Of a stretch of 64,000 nucleotides of DNA, positions 56,010 through 64,000 are shown one piece after another. The notes under the pieces are model-generated. The model worked only from the letters and a program-made list of their open reading frames with translations. It had not been told where the DNA came from and ran no database searches. Source of the stretch: Pseudomonas kuykendallii (GTDB lineage: Bacteria > Pseudomonadota > Gammaproteobacteria > Pseudomonadales > Pseudomonadaceae); assembly GCF_900106975.1 (NCBI RefSeq), contig NZ_FNNU01000001.1, positions 618,260-682,259 of the forward strand, written 5' to 3'. The position numbers were made by a program, and so were the translations under genes. How positions within the stretch are numbered: position 1 is the stretch's first letter; the number at the start of each line of letters is the position of its first letter.

Positions 56010-56100
56010 TAGGGTGGGCTTCAGCCCACCATCGTCCAGCCGAATAGCCGTGTATCGCGTGGGCTGAAGCCCACCCTACGGCCTGAAACCCACCCTACGG
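56010..56100. repeat. REP-like palindromes (GGTGGGC family) downstream of coIII
   Basis: GTAGGGTGGGCTTCAGCCCACC (56009-56030) faces GTGGGCTGAAGCCCACCCTAC (56059-56079). A truncated third copy (AAACCCACCCTAC) ends near 56098. It is the same family as the cluster at 29.2-29.4 kb. Confidence 0.8.
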
Positions 56101-56119
56101 CCTGCGCCCTGCGTTGCCT

Positions 56120-57010
56120 TCAGAGCACGTAGACGAAGACGAAAAGCCCGATCCACACCACGTCGACGAAGTGCCAGTACCAGCTCGCCGCCTCGAAACC
56201 GAAATGCTGATCGGCGCTGAAATGCCCGCGCAGGATGCGCACCAGCATCACCGTGAGGATCAGCGCGCCCATGGTCACGTGGGCGCCGTGGAAGCCGGTG
56301 AGCATGAAGAAGGTGGCGCCGTAGATCCCCGAACCGAGGGTCAGGCCCAGCTCGTGATACGCCTCGATGTACTCGGTGACCTGCAGGGCGATGAAGGTCG
56401 CGCCGAGCAGGATGGTCGCCGCCAGCCAGAGCTTGAGTGGCTTGCGCTGCCCCTTCTTCAGCGCGTGGTGGGCGAAGGTCACGGTGAAGCTGGAGCTGAC
56501 CAGCAGCAGCGTGTTGATCAGCGGCAGCTTCCAGGGGTCGATCACGCCCTTGGGCGCCGGGAAGAGTTTCGGGTCGGGGTTGTTCAGCAGCGGCCAGCTG
56601 TACTCGAAGTTCGGCCAGAGCATGTGCGCCACGCCCTTGGCGCCGTCGCCGGCCAGCCAGGGGCCGGCCCAGTAGCGCACGTAGAACAGCACGCCGAAGA
56701 ACGCGGCGAAGAACATCACCTCGGAAAAGATGAACCAGCCCATGCCCCAGCGGAACGAGCGGTCCATCTGCGCGCTGTAGAGCCCGGCGCGGCTCTCGCG
56801 CACGACGTTGCCGAACCAGCCGAACAGCATGTAGGCGATGAACAGCGCGCCGACGAAGAAGATCAGCGGGCCATGGGATTTCTCCCGCGCCGCCGACAGG
56901 TCGTTGAACCAGGTGCCCAGGCCGAACACCGTGATCAGCAGGCCGAGGGTGGCGATGATCGGCCATTTGCTCTGCGCCGGGACGTAATACTCTTCATGGG
57001 GTGGCGTCAT
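56120..57010 (-). CDS. coIII: cytochrome c oxidase subunit III
   Basis: This is a 296-residue subunit with seven membrane helices, of the aa3-type heme-copper oxidase. Signatures are YYVPAQSKWPIIATLGLL near the start, RWGMGWFIFSEVMFFAAFF, and FMLTGFHGAHVTMGALIL near the end, with GFHGAHV diagnostic. Subunit III stabilises proton uptake and active-site turnover. GGAGAAGAAAA precedes the ATG. It is transcribed after cox11. Confidence 0.96.
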   Translation of the reverse strand: MTPPHEEYYVPAQSKWPIIATLGLLITVFGLGTWFNDLSAAREKSHGPLIFFVGALFIAYMLFGWFGNVVRESRAGLYSAQMDRSFRWGMGWFIFSEVMFFAAFFGVLFYVRYWAGPWLAGDGAKGVAHMLWPNFEYSWPLLNNPDPKLFPAPKGVIDPWKLPLINTLLLVSSSFTVTFAHHALKKGQRKPLKLWLAATILLGATFIALQVTEYIEAYHELGLTLGSGIYGATFFMLTGFHGAHVTMGALILTVMLVRILRGHFSADQHFGFEAASWYWHFVDVVWIGLFVFVYVL

Positions 57011-57032
57011 TTTTCTTCTCCTTGGCCCCTGC

Positions 57033-57584
57033 TCAACCGCCGTTGAGGGCGACGGGCGGCTTGCGCGCGGTGATGTCGAACAGGGTGTAGGCCAGCGTCA
57101 GGTGATGCACGTCGCGCGGCAGGTCGCGGTCGACGATGAAGCGCACCGGCATCTCGATGCGCTCGCCCGGCTGCAGCATCTGCTGGGTGAAGCAGAAGCA
57201 CTCGGTCTTGTGGAAGTACGCCGCCGCTTCCGACGGCGCGATGCTGGGTATCGCCTGCGCGGTCATCGGCCGGTCGCTCGGGTTGCGCGCGACGAAGAGC
57301 ATCTCGCCCACCGCGCCGGGACTGAGCACCAGCTCGTCGGCCTTGGGATGGAACTCCCAGCCCATGTCGGCTGAATTGGTGGCGAGGAACTGCACGCGCA
57401 CCTGGCGCGCCTCGTCCACCACCTGGCTGCCCTGATAGGCATTGCCGGACGGCTTGCCGTTGATGCCGAAGGCGTCGCACATCACGTCGTAGAGCGGCAC
57501 CAGGGCGAAGCCGAAGGCGAACATCGCCACCACCAGGACCAGCAGCCGACCGATCAGGCGACGGGTGGGGATGGGCTCGCTCAT
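57033..57584 (-). CDS. ctaG: Cox11/CtaG copper chaperone
   Basis: This is a 183-residue membrane-anchored protein with one N-terminal helix (about 10-30) and an immunoglobulin-like periplasmic domain. It has the CFCF copper motif (HKTECFCFTQQMLQPGE) and VPLYDVMCDAFGING just after the helix. Cox11 inserts copper into the CuB site of subunit I. It lies 76 bp after coxA, with a REP half-element between them, and 22 bp before coIII. Confidence 0.95.
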   Translation of the reverse strand: MSEPIPTRRLIGRLLVLVVAMFAFGFALVPLYDVMCDAFGINGKPSGNAYQGSQVVDEARQVRVQFLATNSADMGWEFHPKADELVLSPGAVGEMLFVARNPSDRPMTAQAIPSIAPSEAAAYFHKTECFCFTQQMLQPGERIEMPVRFIVDRDLPRDVHHLTLAYTLFDITARKPPVALNGG

Positions 57585-57618
57585 GACCTGCGCACTCCGT
57601 CGCTCGGAGTGGTGCGCG

Positions 57619-57640
57619 CGGCGCACCCTACGTTTGCATG
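57619..57640. repeat. single REP-like palindrome (GCGCACC family)
   Basis: GTGGTGCGC-GCG-GCGCACCCTAC lies between coxA and cox11, a solitary copy of the element seen in pairs at 32.4 and 35.0-35.3 kb. Confidence 0.6.
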
Positions 57641-57660
57641 CGCACAGTGGCGTGGCGCAC

Positions 57661-59316
57661 TCATGGCAGCACCTCATCGCCCGGACCCTTGCGGTGTTCG
57701 TGCACCGGGTTCATGTCCGGCGGCACCTGGAAGGTGTGGTACGGCGCCGGCGAGGGGATCGTCCACTCCAGGCCTTCAGCGCCGTCCCAGGGTTTGGCCG
57801 GCGCCGGCTTGCCGCCGCGGATGCACTTGATGACGATGAACAGGAAGAAGATCTGCGTGGCGCCGAAGGTGAAGGCGCCGATCGAGGAGATCATGTTGAA
57901 GTCAGCGAACTGCAGGTTGTAGTCCGGAATCCGCCGCGGCATGCCTGCCAAGCCGACGAAGTGCATGGGGAAGAACGCCATGTTCATGCCGACGAAACTC
58001 AGCCAGAAATGCAGCTTGCCGAGGGTTTCGTCGTACATGTGCCCGGTCCACTTCGGCAGCCAGTAGTAGGCCGAGGCGAAGATGCCGAAGATCGCGCCGG
58101 GCACCAGCACGTAGTGGAAGTGGGCCACCACGAAGTAGGTGTCGTGGTACTGGAAATCCGCCGGGGCGATGGCCAGCATCAGCCCGGAGAAGCCGCCGAT
58201 GGTGAACAGGATGACGAAGGCCACGGCGAACAGCATCGGCGTCTCGAAGCTCAGCGAGCCCTGCCACATGGTGCTCACCCAGTTGAATACCTTCACCCCG
58301 GTCGGCACGGCGATCAGCATGGTCGCGTACATGAAGAACAGCTCGCCCACCAGCGGAATGCCGACCACGAACATGTGGTGCGCCCAGACGATGAACGAGA
58401 GGAAGGCGATCGCCGCGGTGGCGTAGACCATCGAGGTGTAGCCGAACAGCGGCTTGCGCGAGAACGCCGGGATGATCGAGCTGACCGCGCCGAACGCGGG
58501 CAGGATCATGATGTACACCTCGGGATGGCCGAAGAACCAGAACACGTGCTGGAACAGCACCGGATCGCCGCCGCCGGCCGCGCTGAAGAAGCTGGTGCCG
58601 AAGTGGATGTCCATCAGCATCATGGTCACCACGCCGGCCAGCACCGGCATCACCGCGATCAGCAGGAAGGCGGTGATCAGCCAGGTCCAGACGAACAGCG
58701 GCATCTTCATCAGCGTCATGCCCGGCGCGCGCAGGTTGAGGATGGTGGCGATCACGTTGATCGCGCCCATGATCGAGCTGATGCCCATCAGGTGGATGGC
58801 GAAGATGAAGAAGGTCACGCTCTCCGGCGCGTAGGTGGTGGACAGCGGCGCATAGAAGGTCCAGCCGAAGTTCGGCCCGCCACCCTCCATGAACAGCGTA
58901 CTCACCAGCAGACCGAAGGCCGCCGGCAGCAGCCAGAAGCTGAAGTTGTTCATCCGCGGCAGCGCCATGTCCGGCGCGCCGATCATCAGCGGAATCATCC
59001 AGTTGGCCAGGCCGACGAAGGCCGGCATCACCGCGCCGAAGACCATGATCAGGCCGTGCATGGTGGTCATCTGGTTGAAGAATTCCGGCTGCACGATCTG
59101 CAGCCCCGGCTGGAACAGCTCGGCGCGGATCACCATCGCCATCGAGCCGCCGAGCAGGAACGCGCAGAAGCTGAACCACAGGTACATCGAGCCGATGTCC
59201 TTGTGGTTGGTGGTCAGCACCCAGCGCATCAGGCCCTTGGCCGGGCCGTGGTGGTCGCCGTGGGCCTGTTCGACATGGCCCGGTTCTACGCGACCCGGTT
59301 CGATGACTGCGCTCAT
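57661..59316 (-). CDS. coxA: cytochrome c oxidase subunit I (aa3 type)
   Basis: This is a 551-residue catalytic subunit with twelve membrane helices. The low-spin heme a ligand is in MTTMHGLIMVFG. The CuB histidine and cross-linked tyrosine are in FGHPEVYIMILPAFG, the other CuB ligands in VWAHHMFVVG, and heme a3/heme a ligands in VVAHFHYVLVPG. It reduces oxygen to water and pumps protons. It follows coxB after four bases. In P. aeruginosa this oxidase is favoured in nutrient-limited, RpoS-active cells. Confidence 0.97.
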   Translation of the reverse strand: MSAVIEPGRVEPGHVEQAHGDHHGPAKGLMRWVLTTNHKDIGSMYLWFSFCAFLLGGSMAMVIRAELFQPGLQIVQPEFFNQMTTMHGLIMVFGAVMPAFVGLANWMIPLMIGAPDMALPRMNNFSFWLLPAAFGLLVSTLFMEGGGPNFGWTFYAPLSTTYAPESVTFFIFAIHLMGISSIMGAINVIATILNLRAPGMTLMKMPLFVWTWLITAFLLIAVMPVLAGVVTMMLMDIHFGTSFFSAAGGGDPVLFQHVFWFFGHPEVYIMILPAFGAVSSIIPAFSRKPLFGYTSMVYATAAIAFLSFIVWAHHMFVVGIPLVGELFFMYATMLIAVPTGVKVFNWVSTMWQGSLSFETPMLFAVAFVILFTIGGFSGLMLAIAPADFQYHDTYFVVAHFHYVLVPGAIFGIFASAYYWLPKWTGHMYDETLGKLHFWLSFVGMNMAFFPMHFVGLAGMPRRIPDYNLQFADFNMISSIGAFTFGATQIFFLFIVIKCIRGGKPAPAKPWDGAEGLEWTIPSPAPYHTFQVPPDMNPVHEHRKGPGDEVLP

Positions 59317-59320
59317 GTCG

Positions 59321-60445
59321 TCACTCCTCGGATTGTTTCAGGGCCAGCACGTCTTTGGGCGTGACCATGTCGCCCTTGGCATTGCCCCAGGCGTTGCGCT
59401 CGTAGGTCACCACGGCGGCGATGTCGACTTCCGAAAGCTGCTTGCCGAACGCCGCCATCGCGGTGCCGGGCTTGCCGTGGAAGACGATGCTCAGGTGCGC
59501 CTCGATCGGACCGGTGGCGATCTTCGAGCCCTTCAGCGCCGGGAACATCGGCGGCAGGCCCTGGCCTTCGGGCTGGTGACAGGCCGCGCAGGTGGTGTGG
59601 TAGACCTTGTCGCCGCGCGCCACCAGCTCTTCCAGCGTCCAGTCCTTGGCGGTGAGTTCCTTGACCTTGGCCGCCTCGGCCTTCTTGGTGCCGAGCCAGG
59701 CGTCGAAGTCCTCCTTGCTCTTCGCCTCCACCACCACCGGCATGAAGCCGTGGTCCTTGCCGCACAGCTCGGTGCACTGGCCGCGGTAGATGCCGGGCGC
59801 GTCGATGCGCGTCCAGGATTCATTGATGAAGCCGGGAATGGCGTCCTTCTTCACCGCCAGCGCCGGCACCCACCAGGAATGGATGACGTCGGCCCCGGTG
59901 ATCAGGAAGCGCACCTTGGTGCCGACCGGCAGCACCAGCGGCTCGTCCACCTCCAGCAGGTAGTGCTCGTCCTTGGCCTGCTGGTTGTGGATCTGTTCGC
60001 GCGGCGTGGCCAGGTTGCTGAAGAACTCGACGTCCTGGCCCAGGTACTTGTAGTGCCACTTCCACTGGTAGCCGGTGATCTGCACGTCCAGTTCGGATTC
60101 GGTGGGGTCGTAGATATGGATCAGCGTGCGCGTGGCCGGCACGGCCATGACGATCAGGATCAGCAGCGGCACCACCGTCCAGAGGATTTCGACGCGGGTG
60201 TTCTCGTGGAAGTGCGCGGGCTGCTGCCCGGTGGAGCGGCGGTGGATGAGCATCGACCAGAACATCGCGCCGAAGACCAGCACGCCGATGACGACGCAGA
60301 TCCAGAAGATGGTCATGTGCAGATCGAAGACCGAGCGGCTGACCTCGGTCGCGCCGGGCTGCATGTTCACCGTCCAGGCCGCCTGGGCCTGGCCGATCAG
60401 CAACCACAGCGACGTGCACATCCAGACACGTGGATGTCGCATCAT
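59321..60445 (-). CDS. coxB: cytochrome c oxidase subunit II with fused cytochrome c
   Basis: This is a 374-residue protein. It has a signal peptide (about 1-22), two membrane helices (about 45-65 and 88-108), and the CuA domain with GADVIHSWWVPALAVK and the ligands in RGQCTELCGKDHGFMP. A C-terminal cytochrome c domain carries CAACHQPEGQGLPP. The extra heme c makes this a caa3-like subunit II that can accept electrons directly. AAGGGGAACCCGC precedes the ATG. It is the first gene of the oxidase operon; the 299 bp upstream, shared with a divergent gene, hold no other coding region. Confidence 0.96.
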   Translation of the reverse strand: MMRHPRVWMCTSLWLLIGQAQAAWTVNMQPGATEVSRSVFDLHMTIFWICVVIGVLVFGAMFWSMLIHRRSTGQQPAHFHENTRVEILWTVVPLLILIVMAVPATRTLIHIYDPTESELDVQITGYQWKWHYKYLGQDVEFFSNLATPREQIHNQQAKDEHYLLEVDEPLVLPVGTKVRFLITGADVIHSWWVPALAVKKDAIPGFINESWTRIDAPGIYRGQCTELCGKDHGFMPVVVEAKSKEDFDAWLGTKKAEAAKVKELTAKDWTLEELVARGDKVYHTTCAACHQPEGQGLPPMFPALKGSKIATGPIEAHLSIVFHGKPGTAMAAFGKQLSEVDIAAVVTYERNAWGNAKGDMVTPKDVLALKQSEE

Positions 60446-60744
60446 TGCGGGTTCCCCTTCTTGTTCTTGTTATTTCCGCCAGCACGGCTGGTGGCCAAGG
60501 GAACGGCTGCGAGACTACGGACTTCGACGGCCGATAAACCTCGGCAGGTGCACGCCGGGCTTCTCAGGTAACGCCTTTCGAATCCGAGTATAGACACCGA
60601 CTCGCAGGCTGCAACGCAGGCGTTGCGCGGGCTTTAGCGTTATATCCGCGTCGCATAACCGTGTTGTAATTATGACGATCCGGTCTGATGTACCTGATCG
60701 GAAGGTCTATGTTGTCTGCTTCAATTCGCCATCCCGGAGCCTTC

Positions 60745-61452
60745 ATGAACACCCTCGCCTTGCGCGATCTGATCCAGCGTGCCCAGCGCCAGGAAACCAC
60801 CACCGGCGACCTCGCCCGGCAGATCGAGGCGCGGCTGTTGCGCCTGCACCCGTCGATCCAGCTGGGCGTGCACGATCATCGCGGGGTGCTCACGCGCTTC
60901 GTCGAGCGCTATGTCGAACAGGTTCCGGCGATGCTGGAGGCGGCCGCTCGGGTAGCGGAGGACGCCGGCCTCGAGGCGCAGGTGAAGCCGCTGCTGGCAA
61001 CCGCCAACACCTTCTTCGTCGGGCCCGGCGCACCAGTGGAGCGCAAGAACATCGGCGCGCTGCTCGACGCCGCCTACCTCGCCCATCGCCTGGTAGAGGA
61101 GATCAACGACCGCTACATCACCCACCTCGGCCGGCCGCTGACGCCGCTGGATACCACGGTGGCCAACCTGATCGCGCACCAGCTGATCGGCGAGCGCTAT
61201 GCCAACGATCTGGACCGGGCGGTCGCCGGCGCGGTGGCTGGGCAACTCGGCGCCGAGGTCTTCGAGCGCGGCTCGGTGCGGGCGTACCGGTTGCACGTGG
61301 AGCTGCAGGAAGACGGCGCCGACTGGCCCGAACTGGCGCGGCAGCTCGGCGTCACCCTGGCGCTCGACCTGGCGGAAATCGCCGAAAACCTGCCGCGCCC
61401 GGACGACGCCGCCCCGGCTACAGCAGGCTCATCTGCCTACCGGGCACACTGA
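60745..61452 (+). CDS. hypothetical protein next to coxB
   Basis: This is a 235-residue, largely helical soluble protein that I cannot assign to a named family. Features are a long N-terminal helix (LRDLIQRAQRQETTTGDLAR), HDHRGVLTRFVERYVEQVP, and a middle helical pair (ALLDAAYLAHRLVEEINDRY). I think a homologue adjoins coxB in P. aeruginosa. The ATG at 60745 with GGAG upstream is preferred to an ATG at 60688. It diverges from coxB, and its last 35 bp overlap the convergent radical-SAM gene. Confidence 0.7.
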   Translation: MNTLALRDLIQRAQRQETTTGDLARQIEARLLRLHPSIQLGVHDHRGVLTRFVERYVEQVPAMLEAAARVAEDAGLEAQVKPLLATANTFFVGPGAPVERKNIGALLDAAYLAHRLVEEINDRYITHLGRPLTPLDTTVANLIAHQLIGERYANDLDRAVAGAVAGQLGAEVFERGSVRAYRLHVELQEDGADWPELARQLGVTLALDLAEIAENLPRPDDAAPATAGSSAYRAH

Positions 61453-62479
61453 ACAGGCCGCAATCCAGTCCCTCGTCGCTGCTGCGTTTATCCAGCCCCA
61501 GGCGCCGACTGGCGAGCTTGAAACGCTGCGCCAGCAGGTCGGCGAAATGCCCCTCGCCACGCATCCGCGTACCGAAGCGGCTGTCGTAGTCCTTGCCGCC
61601 GCGGGACTGGCGGATCAGGCTCATCACATGCTCGGCGCGCTCGGGAAAGTGCGCCGCCAGCCACTCCTCGAACAGCCCGGCGATCTCCAGCGGCAGCCGC
61701 AGCAGGACGTAGCCGGCCGAGCGCGCGCCGGCATCGCGCGCGGCTTCCAGCATCGCCTCCAGCTCGCGGTCGTTGATCATCGGGATGATCGGCGCGGTCA
61801 TCACGCTGACCGGTATGCCGTGCTCGTGCAGCGTGCGCATCGCCCGCAGGCGCGCGCCGGGCGAGGCGGCGCGCGGCTCCATGATGCGTTTCAGCTCGTC
61901 GTCCAGGGTGGTCAGGCTGAACGCCACGCTGACCAGGCGCTGGCTGGCCAGCTCCTGCAGCAGGTCGAGGTCGCGCAGGATCAGCGAGCCCTTGGTGATG
62001 AGGTGCAGCGGGTGCTTGTGGCGCAGGAGGATTTCCAGCGCGCGGCGGGTCAGGCGCTGCTCGCGCTCGATCGGCTGGTAGGCGTCGGTGTTGATGCCCA
62101 GGGCGATCGGCTGCGGCACGTAGCCGGGCTTGGCCAACTGCTCCTCGAGCACGTCGGCGAGGTTGGTCTTAGCGATCAGCCGGGTCTCGAAATCGATCCC
62201 CGGCGAAAGGTCCCAGTAGGCGTGGCTGGGCCGGGCGAAACAATAGATGCAGCCGTGCTCGCACCCGCGATAAGGATTCACCGAGCGCTCGAAGCCGACA
62301 TCCGGCGAGCGGTTGTAGCTGATCACCGTCTTCGCCCGTTCGCTGCGCACCTCCGTGGCGCGGCTGGGCGGCACGTCCTCCTCGTACCAGTCGCTGTGCT
62401 CGGCCTCGCTGCGGGTTGGCGCGAAACGGTTGTGCGGATTGCTGGCGGTCCCGCGACCACGCGGCGGAAGAACACTCAT
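61418..62479 (-). CDS. PA0069-family radical SAM protein
   Basis: This is a 353-residue member of the radical SAM superfamily, close to the SPL/Rv2578c-type group. The 4Fe-4S motif is CEHGCIYCFARP (CxxxCxxC), preceded by RSVNPYRG; LGINTDAYQPIE and HLITKGSLILRDLDLL follow. The reaction is unknown; the relation to spore photoproduct lyase and the LexA box upstream suggest a DNA-repair or nucleic-acid task. P. aeruginosa PA0069, which I recall as part of the LexA regulon, is the likely orthologue. Confidence 0.88.
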   Translation of the reverse strand: MSVLPPRGRGTASNPHNRFAPTRSEAEHSDWYEEDVPPSRATEVRSERAKTVISYNRSPDVGFERSVNPYRGCEHGCIYCFARPSHAYWDLSPGIDFETRLIAKTNLADVLEEQLAKPGYVPQPIALGINTDAYQPIEREQRLTRRALEILLRHKHPLHLITKGSLILRDLDLLQELASQRLVSVAFSLTTLDDELKRIMEPRAASPGARLRAMRTLHEHGIPVSVMTAPIIPMINDRELEAMLEAARDAGARSAGYVLLRLPLEIAGLFEEWLAAHFPERAEHVMSLIRQSRGGKDYDSRFGTRMRGEGHFADLLAQRFKLASRRLGLDKRSSDEGLDCGLFSVPGRQMSLL

Positions 62480-62496
62480 GCTCGGCCTCTCGATAA

Positions 62497-62512
62497 CTGT
62501 TCATGCATACAG
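62497..62512. promoter_or_regulatory. LexA (SOS) box
   Basis: CTGTTCATGCATACAG fits CTGT-N8-ACAG with an A/T-leaning centre, matching the gammaproteobacterial LexA consensus. It lies 18 bp ahead of the radical-SAM start and far from the plus-strand adaptor start, so it most likely serves the radical-SAM gene. Confidence 0.82.
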
Positions 62513-62623
62513 TATTTAAGCGGATTCGCACGGCTGCCGCAGCTGCCGTTCGGCAGTCGGTCGCCGCGAGGGGCCATCGCCGGCGAACCGGAACCCCCGA
62601 CGAACGGCGCAGTCGCATATCAA

Positions 62624-62637
62624 CGAACGCCCGTTCG
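62624..62637. promoter_or_regulatory. candidate TetR-type operator upstream of the RND adaptor genes
   Basis: CGAACG-CC-CGTTCG is a perfect inverted repeat 20 bp before the first adaptor start. Its size and CGTTCG half-sites are typical of TetR-family operators controlling efflux genes. No regulator gene is in view. Confidence 0.5.
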
Positions 62638-62656
62638 ATTCGTGCAAGGAATTCGC

Positions 62657-63745
62657 ATGCCCACCCGCCGTCCCTTCCTCCCGTTGCGTTGCCTGTACGC
62701 CCTGCTCGCGCTCGCCCTGCTGGGTGGTTGCGGCGCAGACGCTCCGCGCGAGGCGCAGAAGCCGCGGGTCTACGTGCAGCAGGTGGAGGTCGTGCCGCAC
62801 GAGGCCAACGCCACGCTGACCGGCGACGTACAGGCCCGCGTGCAGACGCAGCTGTCGTTCCGCGTCGGCGGCAAGATCATCGAGCGGCGGGTGGAAGTCG
62901 GCGATTCGGTCACCGCCAACCAGGTGCTCGCCCGGCTCGATCCCCAGGATCAGCGCAACAACGTGAGCGCCGCCGAGGCCGCGGTGGAGGCCGAAAAAGC
63001 CCGCCTGAAGCAGGCCGAGGCCGACCTCTGGCGTCAGCAGAAGCTGCTGCCCAAGGGCTACACAAGCCGCAGCGAATACGACTCCGCCCTCGCCGCGCAG
63101 CGCAGCGCGAAGAACTCCCTGGCCGCCGCCGAGGCGCAGCTGGCCAGCGCCCGCGAACAGTTGTCCTACACCGACCTGGTGGCCGAGGCGAATGGCGTGA
63201 TCACCGAGCGCCAGGCCGAGGTCGGCCAGGTGGTCCAGGCGACCGCGCCGATCTTCGGCCTGGCCCGCGACGGCGAGCGAGACGCCGTGTTCAACGTCTA
63301 CGAATCGCTGGTCGCGCCGGAAGACGAAGTCGTCGAGGTGGCGCTGCTCGACGACCCCGGCGTGAAGGCCCGAGGACGCGTGCGCGAAGTGACGCCGACG
63401 GTGTCCGCACAGAGCGGCACGGTGCAGGTGAAGATCGCCCTGGAAGACGTGCCGGACGGCATGCCGCTGGGGGCGGCGGTGACCGCGCGGATCACCGCCG
63501 GCGAGCAGAGCAGCGTGGTGCTGCCCTGGGCCGCCCTGACCAAGAAGGAAAGCCAGCCGGCGGTGTGGCGGGTCGGCGCCGACGATAAGGTCGATCTGCA
63601 GGCGGTGAAGGTGTCGCGCTACGCCACCGGCGAGGTGGTGATCGCCGACGGCCTGCAATCCGGTGCGCGGGTGGTGATCGCCGGCGGCCAGTTGCTGCAT
63701 CCGGGCCAGCAGGTGGAGATCGCCGAACAGGAGCAGAAGCCATGA
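62657..63745 (+). CDS. RND efflux periplasmic adaptor (membrane-fusion lipoprotein), first copy
   Basis: This is a 362-residue HlyD/AcrA-type adaptor. The N-terminus ends in lipobox LGGC (LALALLGGCGAD). The barrel-sandwich halves are TQLSFRVGGKIIERRVEVGD and TDLVAEANGVITERQAEVGQ, with a helical hairpin (about 100-160) between them. A beta-barrel and membrane-proximal domain follow (VLPWAALTKKESQPAVWRV). It couples an RND pump to an outer-membrane channel. AAGGAATTCGC precedes the ATG. The next gene, another adaptor, overlaps its stop, which recalls P. aeruginosa triABC with its two adaptors. Confidence 0.88.
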   Translation: MPTRRPFLPLRCLYALLALALLGGCGADAPREAQKPRVYVQQVEVVPHEANATLTGDVQARVQTQLSFRVGGKIIERRVEVGDSVTANQVLARLDPQDQRNNVSAAEAAVEAEKARLKQAEADLWRQQKLLPKGYTSRSEYDSALAAQRSAKNSLAAAEAQLASAREQLSYTDLVAEANGVITERQAEVGQVVQATAPIFGLARDGERDAVFNVYESLVAPEDEVVEVALLDDPGVKARGRVREVTPTVSAQSGTVQVKIALEDVPDGMPLGAAVTARITAGEQSSVVLPWAALTKKESQPAVWRVGADDKVDLQAVKVSRYATGEVVIADGLQSGARVVIAGGQLLHPGQQVEIAEQEQKP

Positions 63746-64000
63746 GCGCACGCCTGTTGGCCGGGCTGCTCGCCGGCCTCGCCCTCGCCGGTTGCGGCAA
63801 CGACGAGCCGGCGCCGGCAGCGGTGCGCCCGGTGCTCTACAGCGAGGTCCAGGCACAGGCCGAGCAGAGCCTCGGGCGCTTCGCCGGGATTATCCAGGCG
63901 CGCTACGAAACCACGCTGGGCTTTCGCGTCGGCGGGCGCATCGCCCAGCGCCTGGTGGACGTCGGCACCGAAGTGAAGGCCGGCACCCGCCTGGCGACCC
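63742..64000 (+). CDS. RND efflux periplasmic adaptor, second copy (partial)
   Basis: Only the first 86 codons are present; the gene runs off the right edge. It begins MSARLLAGLLAGLALAGCGN, a lipoprotein signal with lipobox LAGC, and continues into the barrel-sandwich start TLGFRVGGRIAQRLVDVGTE. The ATG overlaps the stop of the first adaptor gene (ATGA). Two adaptors in a row suggest a TriAB-like pair, with an RND pump gene expected next. Confidence 0.85.
   Translation, partial: MSARLLAGLLAGLALAGCGNDEPAPAAVRPVLYSEVQAQAEQSLGRFAGIIQARYETTLGFRVGGRIAQRLVDVGTEVKAGTRLAT

Noticed and set aside
57565-59364. A 599-codon open frame antisense to coxA
   Set aside because: It is rich in His, Asp, Gln and Arg, as expected from the complement of membrane-protein codons; no start signal or domain.

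Overview
The window is high-GC chromosomal DNA from a gammaproteobacterium. Gene content and order point to Pseudomonas, probably a relative of P. aeruginosa. The strongest markers are algB-kinB-ampDh2, dgcH-dsbA-cc4-engB-polA with an ErsA-type small RNA, znuA/zur-znuC-znuB, metNIQ, and the coxBA-cox11-coIII-SURF1-ctaA-ctaB-sco block, all in orders I recall from P. aeruginosa. There are no tRNA or rRNA genes, insertion sequences, prophages or CRISPR arrays. The only mobile-looking DNA is several families of short palindromic (REP-like) repeats.

Layout. 0-12 kb: the start of recB and all of recC, a DUF1003 membrane protein, a stand-alone PilT/PilU-type ATPase, a Na/Pi cotransporter with a PhoU-like tail, a small unknown gene, a globin-PAS-GGDEF-EAL protein, an SpmA/SpmB fusion and wrbA. 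12-14 kb: a heavily structured intergenic segment, then three tiny membrane or exported protein genes behind a candidate sigma-54 promoter, and a four-helix DUF2383 protein. 14-25 kb: algB-kinB (alginate and virulence two-component system), ampDh2, a DASH cryptochrome, a GGDEF cyclase (DgcH-like), an EEP-family phosphohydrolase, dsbA, cytochrome c4, engB and ersA. 25-40 kb: polA, DUF2782, thrB, the zinc uptake locus with a Zur box, an SLC13 transporter, an aldo/keto reductase, the large catalase KatE, and metNIQ.

40-60 kb is almost entirely minus-strand and concerned with heme and heme-copper oxidase. In transcription order it holds the cytochrome aa3 oxidase genes (coxB, coxA, cox11, coIII), SURF1, an SCO-like unknown, heme A synthase, heme O synthase and Sco1. 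A complete heme acquisition system follows: ECF sigma, anti-sigma, HasR receptor, HasA hemophore, and the HasD/HasE/HasF secretion machinery. A heme oxygenase (HemO/PigA type) and a DUF454 gene come directly after it. Fur-box-like sequences precede the sigma gene and hasR. The locus therefore encodes extracellular heme capture, import, cell-surface signalling and heme breakdown in one colinear block.

60-64 kb: an unknown 235-residue protein, a radical-SAM protein behind an excellent LexA box, and two overlapping RND membrane-fusion-protein genes (TriA/TriB-like arrangement), the second running off the window.

The least ordinary observations are the divergent heme-ligand loops of HasA, two tandem stem-loops between hasA and hasD, a run of hairpins between wrbA and the DUF1328 gene, a strong terminator inside the apparent leader of the globin-coupled c-di-GMP protein, and a second CxxxC protein in the oxidase cluster.
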